A program made the translations under genes and the position numbers. Shown here in pieces: positions 60,842 through 64,000 of a stretch of DNA of 64,000 nt. The notes beneath the pieces are model-generated. The model made no database searches. It had not been told where the DNA came from and was given only the letters and a program-made list of their open reading frames with translations. This DNA comes from Embiotoca jacksoni (Eukaryota; Chordata; Actinopteri; Embiotocidae). Positions within the stretch are counted from its first letter, which is position 1. The number at the start of each line of letters is the position of its first letter. The stretch spans positions 2,172,501 to 2,236,500 of the forward strand of contig JAKOON010000021.1 in the NCBI GenBank assembly GCA_022577435.1, in the 5' to 3' direction.

Positions 60842-61310
60842 ATTATCGTGAAGAAAATTCTGCATAGTAATAGAATTTCAACGTGACCACTCTTTTAAGC
60901 ACTTCCATATACACAGTCTTAGGACTGTAGGGATCTTCAATTTTTGTATGGCATTGAATTACTTTAGTGCGATCTACTATAGAAAAATGCCTTGTCATTT
61001 GGAACGGGTAAATCTCACATCTGAATTGGTAGTATCTGCTGAGCATCTAGTGCTAACTTCCATGGCAGGTATTTAGTGGACATCTGTTAATGTTGCTATA
61101 GTAAATCAAGTTGGTTACAGTCTCCCCCTCCAAACTGCATGAAAACTAAATATTTTTACTGTAAAGTGGATAACATTTTTTTTTTTAATTGACTTTATAA
61201 AATGCGTATCAGGTATTGAAGTATTGTTCAGGAACTGGCATCAAAGTCAAGGTAACGGTATCAGAATTGCAGCAAGGGATCAGCACTGAAAATGTTTGCA
61301 TGTTAGCCAG
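60842..61310 (+). repeat. Dispersed repeat family A, copy 4
   Basis: Core at about 61040-61165: TAGTGGACATCTGTTAATGT, TGCTATAGTAAATCAAG and TCTCCCCCTCCAAACTGCAT followed by GAAAACTAAATATTTTTACTG. The right part GTTCAGGAACTGGCATCAAAG and GTCAAGGTAACGGTATCAG parallels copy 2. The left limit is uncertain. Confidence 0.6.
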
Positions 61311-61319
61311 CTCTAATCT

Positions 61320-62140
61320 TATTTGGTTGTTCATATTCCACACAGTACACAGCTGATGCACACAACTTCAATCAATTGTCAAATTTCAGTTAAATGTGAT
61401 GATCACAGCTTTTATGTGTTTGGATAGAAAAATGTATGTAAAAATAGCAATTCTCAGAACAATATCCTGTGCATGAAAGCATTTTTCATCTGAAAGGGTC
61501 GTTTGGCCCCAGCTGACAGGAAACATGCCTGTGGCCAAAGGTAATGGTGACACCTTTGAATAAACAACTGTCTGCACGAGCCCCACATTCATTTTTCGTT
61601 TGATGGTGACAACACAGTAATAATGGCCATTAGTTTGCCAGTGAGGAAGATGAACTGTGATGATTTTCGGCACAGCATCAGTATAATTATTTCTATAAAA
61701 TAAAACTGATCCCATTATGATACTTTGACTCCATTTACACTTGGTGGTTTATATGTAAATGCATCCAAAACGTATATGAGATTGATTTAAATCTGGTTTG
61801 TTTGATATGTGTTTTAACCATATGTTGAATTAAGTCGGGTAACTGCACAATTTATTCCTTTCTTAATGTTTTGAGAAAATTACAGCTTCAAACGTATTAC
61901 TACCAAACTCTGGGCTGCAGGGATTCTTATGCTGAATTTAGTTTTATTTGGAAAGCTAAGACAGTTTACAACCAAATTTGTTTTCCAGATAAATGTGGCT
62001 AAATTTGAAAATCCAGTGTATTCAGTCCCATCTGTATTTTATCTGGATATGAAACACTGAAAATGTGCAGTAGGGGCCATTGTGGGAATATGCTTTACCA
62101 AATAGGAACACTTTGACAATATCATCTAATTCATAAACCA
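61320..62140. other. Gene-free stretch
   Basis: No gene or repeat recognised. Confidence 0.3.
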
Positions 62141-62143
62141 TAT

Positions 62144-62580
62144 TAGGGATGCCCCAATCAAATTTATTCGCCCTCGATCAGATTTGTTTCATGTTTAGCA
62201 TCTGCCATTATAATCCCGATGCCATACTTGTATTTTCCTAGATGATACAGCTGCACAGAGCACACTTCATTTTCGTTCAAATTATTAAATTCAATGCAAT
62301 GTGTATGCTTGACAACTGCATAGTTCTCTAATGCGTTAGGAAACAAATTAATTAGATCATAATTGCACTGAGTGCAGCACAGGTTTTTAACAAAATAACC
62401 AAGTTGAGACATCTCCCCAGCAAAGACTCCATACTTCCCTTTTAACTGCCACCTTTCAGGCTTTTTCATTGCTGGATATAATTTGTAGCATCTTAAAACA
62501 TGAGTGAGGATAGTGATAGTGAGCATTGAGAATTTGGAGCCGCCCATGGGTGTAATACCCACAGGGTTTGTGCAAATTTA
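62144..62580. mobile_element. Possible hAT-like repeat fragment
   Basis: Begins TAGGGATGCCCCAATCAAAT, close to the AGGGATGCACCGAT terminus typical of hAT elements in vertebrates, with CTCGATCAGATTTG and ATAATCCCGATGCCATAC inside. No matching right end was found. A 132-codon minus-strand open frame across it (62164-62562) has no transposase motif I recognise. Confidence 0.35.
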
Positions 62581-62584
62581 TGCC

Positions 62585-64000
62585 GTTAACTTGAGACAGA
62601 AGATCTCCCCTATTTTGTAAATTACTTCTTTTTCTTGAGCTCTACTGTCATTTAGAAGAGTCGGTGTCTCTTCCAATAAAAATCACAATTCCACTTGATC
62701 TGAGTGAACCAACTACAGTATATTTCGTTGAACGTTTATCTTTAGGTGCCGCATCAAATTAGTAGTATTAAACGCAGCTCTGTTACTAGTGCCTTTTGTT
62801 TTGGATTTAAAATATTTTCACACGGCACACATTTTAGCCACAGGTATACCGCATGTATGTACTTCTGCATACTTTCACAAATTGTACTCTCCGTTTATGA
62901 CACCCCTGCAACAGTTGATGTAAAGCAAGGGATCGTAGCTGAATATAGCTCAGTATGGCTGATACTGATCAGTTAAAAAAATGCCTTTATCAACCTTGAT
63001 ACCAATTTTATGTTAAACATTAAAGTACATGAACACCTTAACATCAAATCCTTCAGTGCTATGTGAAGTTGGGGCTGTGGATGTAAAAGTGAACGCACAA
63101 AGTTATGAAAAGTTACATAGTGAGCAGCAGTATTTTTGGTTTAAACAAACTTCATGAAATGCTCACCTGCTGCAACATGTGCGGTTTTAAATGAAAGAAC
63201 GGACACAGCTGCAGGGCCTTCTGAAAGGTGAATCAGATGTTATAGGGTCTGGAAGAAAAATAATGAAGCTTGATAACACGGCTCAGAGAAATACAAGGAA
63301 TACCAATGAATGACCTCAAAGATACTTGTCATTGGCAAGAATAGGCCCATCTGTTAGCTGAGCAGGTAAAAAGACTTCACTTGCAAATTTCCTCTTGTTC
63401 TTGGTTGCAGTAGCAGAATCCAACAAATGGCTATGCATCGATATATAAAGTAATTTTCTCCCAGAGTTCCATTGCTGCCCAGTTGTCTGTGCAATTGCTG
63501 TAATACGATTTGAATGATTTCATGAGGATCAGTTGCGTCTTGTGTGTTTGTGCAATGTGGCGGCAAAATAATCATCTGGATATCATTACCTTTTTGCAGA
63601 GATAACGACATTACAGCCCCATGATGCCCATTCAGTGCTGAACTCAGCCACAGCAGCGGCTCTTTTACGTCACGATTTTTGTGATTTAACTTAACAAATG
63701 ACAGCATTTCTGTCTCCTGAGCATTTTGGACTCAGAGAATCACCCACATTTGTGGGACAGGAGGAAAGAGAGGTGACTCAGTGCAGCACTGAAAGGTCGC
63801 CACAGTAACCGAAGACAGTTGGCTTGGGGATTGTGGAGCCAGTTATTGGCTGCAGAGGTTAGACAACCTTCAGCACAGGCCAGGGAAGCTTATTTTGAGA
63901 TTGAGGTTTGATCATTCCTATAGTGAAAGGTTTCTTTAAGACGCTGCCTTGTCTGTGGTGTCACCCACTGTGGAGCTTGTATTCTGTTTGCATTCTGTTT
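62585..64000. other. Gene-free stretch to the window end
   Basis: No gene, RNA or repeat family recognised. The gene upstream of gfra1 is not reached. Confidence 0.3.

Noticed and set aside
62164..62562. 132-codon minus-strand open frame as a transposase
   Set aside because: No zinc-finger, DDE or hAT dimerisation motif seen; it probably only crosses a repeat fragment.

Overview
The window looks like nuclear DNA from a ray-finned (teleost) fish. It is AT-rich, with small coding exons separated by GT-AG introns, long CA/TG and TA microsatellites, a Tc1 transposon of the kind common in fish genomes, and fragments of fish LINEs, LTR elements and short dispersed repeats. I saw no bacterial-type operon, CRISPR array, rRNA gene or intact tRNA gene.

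The only protein-coding gene I can reconstruct is gfra1, the GDNF family receptor alpha-1, on the minus strand. Ten coding exons lie between 29823 (start codon) and 10671 (stop codon). Joined at consistent splice phases, they give a 475-residue protein: signal peptide, three cysteine-rich GFR domains, and a C-terminal GPI-attachment signal. The last exon only makes sense in the frame set by the exon 9 splice; in that frame it ends in a hydrophobic GPI signal. Upstream of the start codon (about 29.82-30.5 kb) is a GC-richer leader and promoter-like region with two short upstream reading frames and a full CRE palindrome. I cannot say whether this is the a or b copy of the teleost duplicates.

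1-10.7 kb, downstream of gfra1: a 1631-bp Tc1-like element (1537-3167) whose transposase frame is broken only by two adjacent stop codons; a CpG-rich patch with a GC-rich minisatellite and two CTCF-like cores (4.0-4.5 kb); a decayed LINE reverse transcriptase fragment (5.6-6.1 kb); and the likely gfra1 3' UTR next to the stop codon.

10.7-29.8 kb: gfra1 and its introns. The third intron is about 10 kb and holds a 0.5-kb hAT-like repeat with a second, diverged copy at 54.4 kb.

30.5-64 kb: no gene recognised. This stretch upstream of gfra1 holds a LINE 3' tail (32.8 kb), an LTR with an adjacent tRNA-Pro-type primer binding site (42.7-43.2 kb), an RTE-like LINE fragment (51.5-52.0 kb), a four-member dispersed repeat family (41.0, 57.5, 59.3 and 60.9 kb), a widespread fish repeat (56.9-57.4 kb), and several microsatellites. 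Two homeobox/octamer-rich stretches are possible enhancers, but no comparison could be run.

I found no convincing undescribed molecular system. The most useful results are the full gfra1 gene model, the nearly intact Tc1 element, the LTR with its primer site, and the internally related repeat copies.
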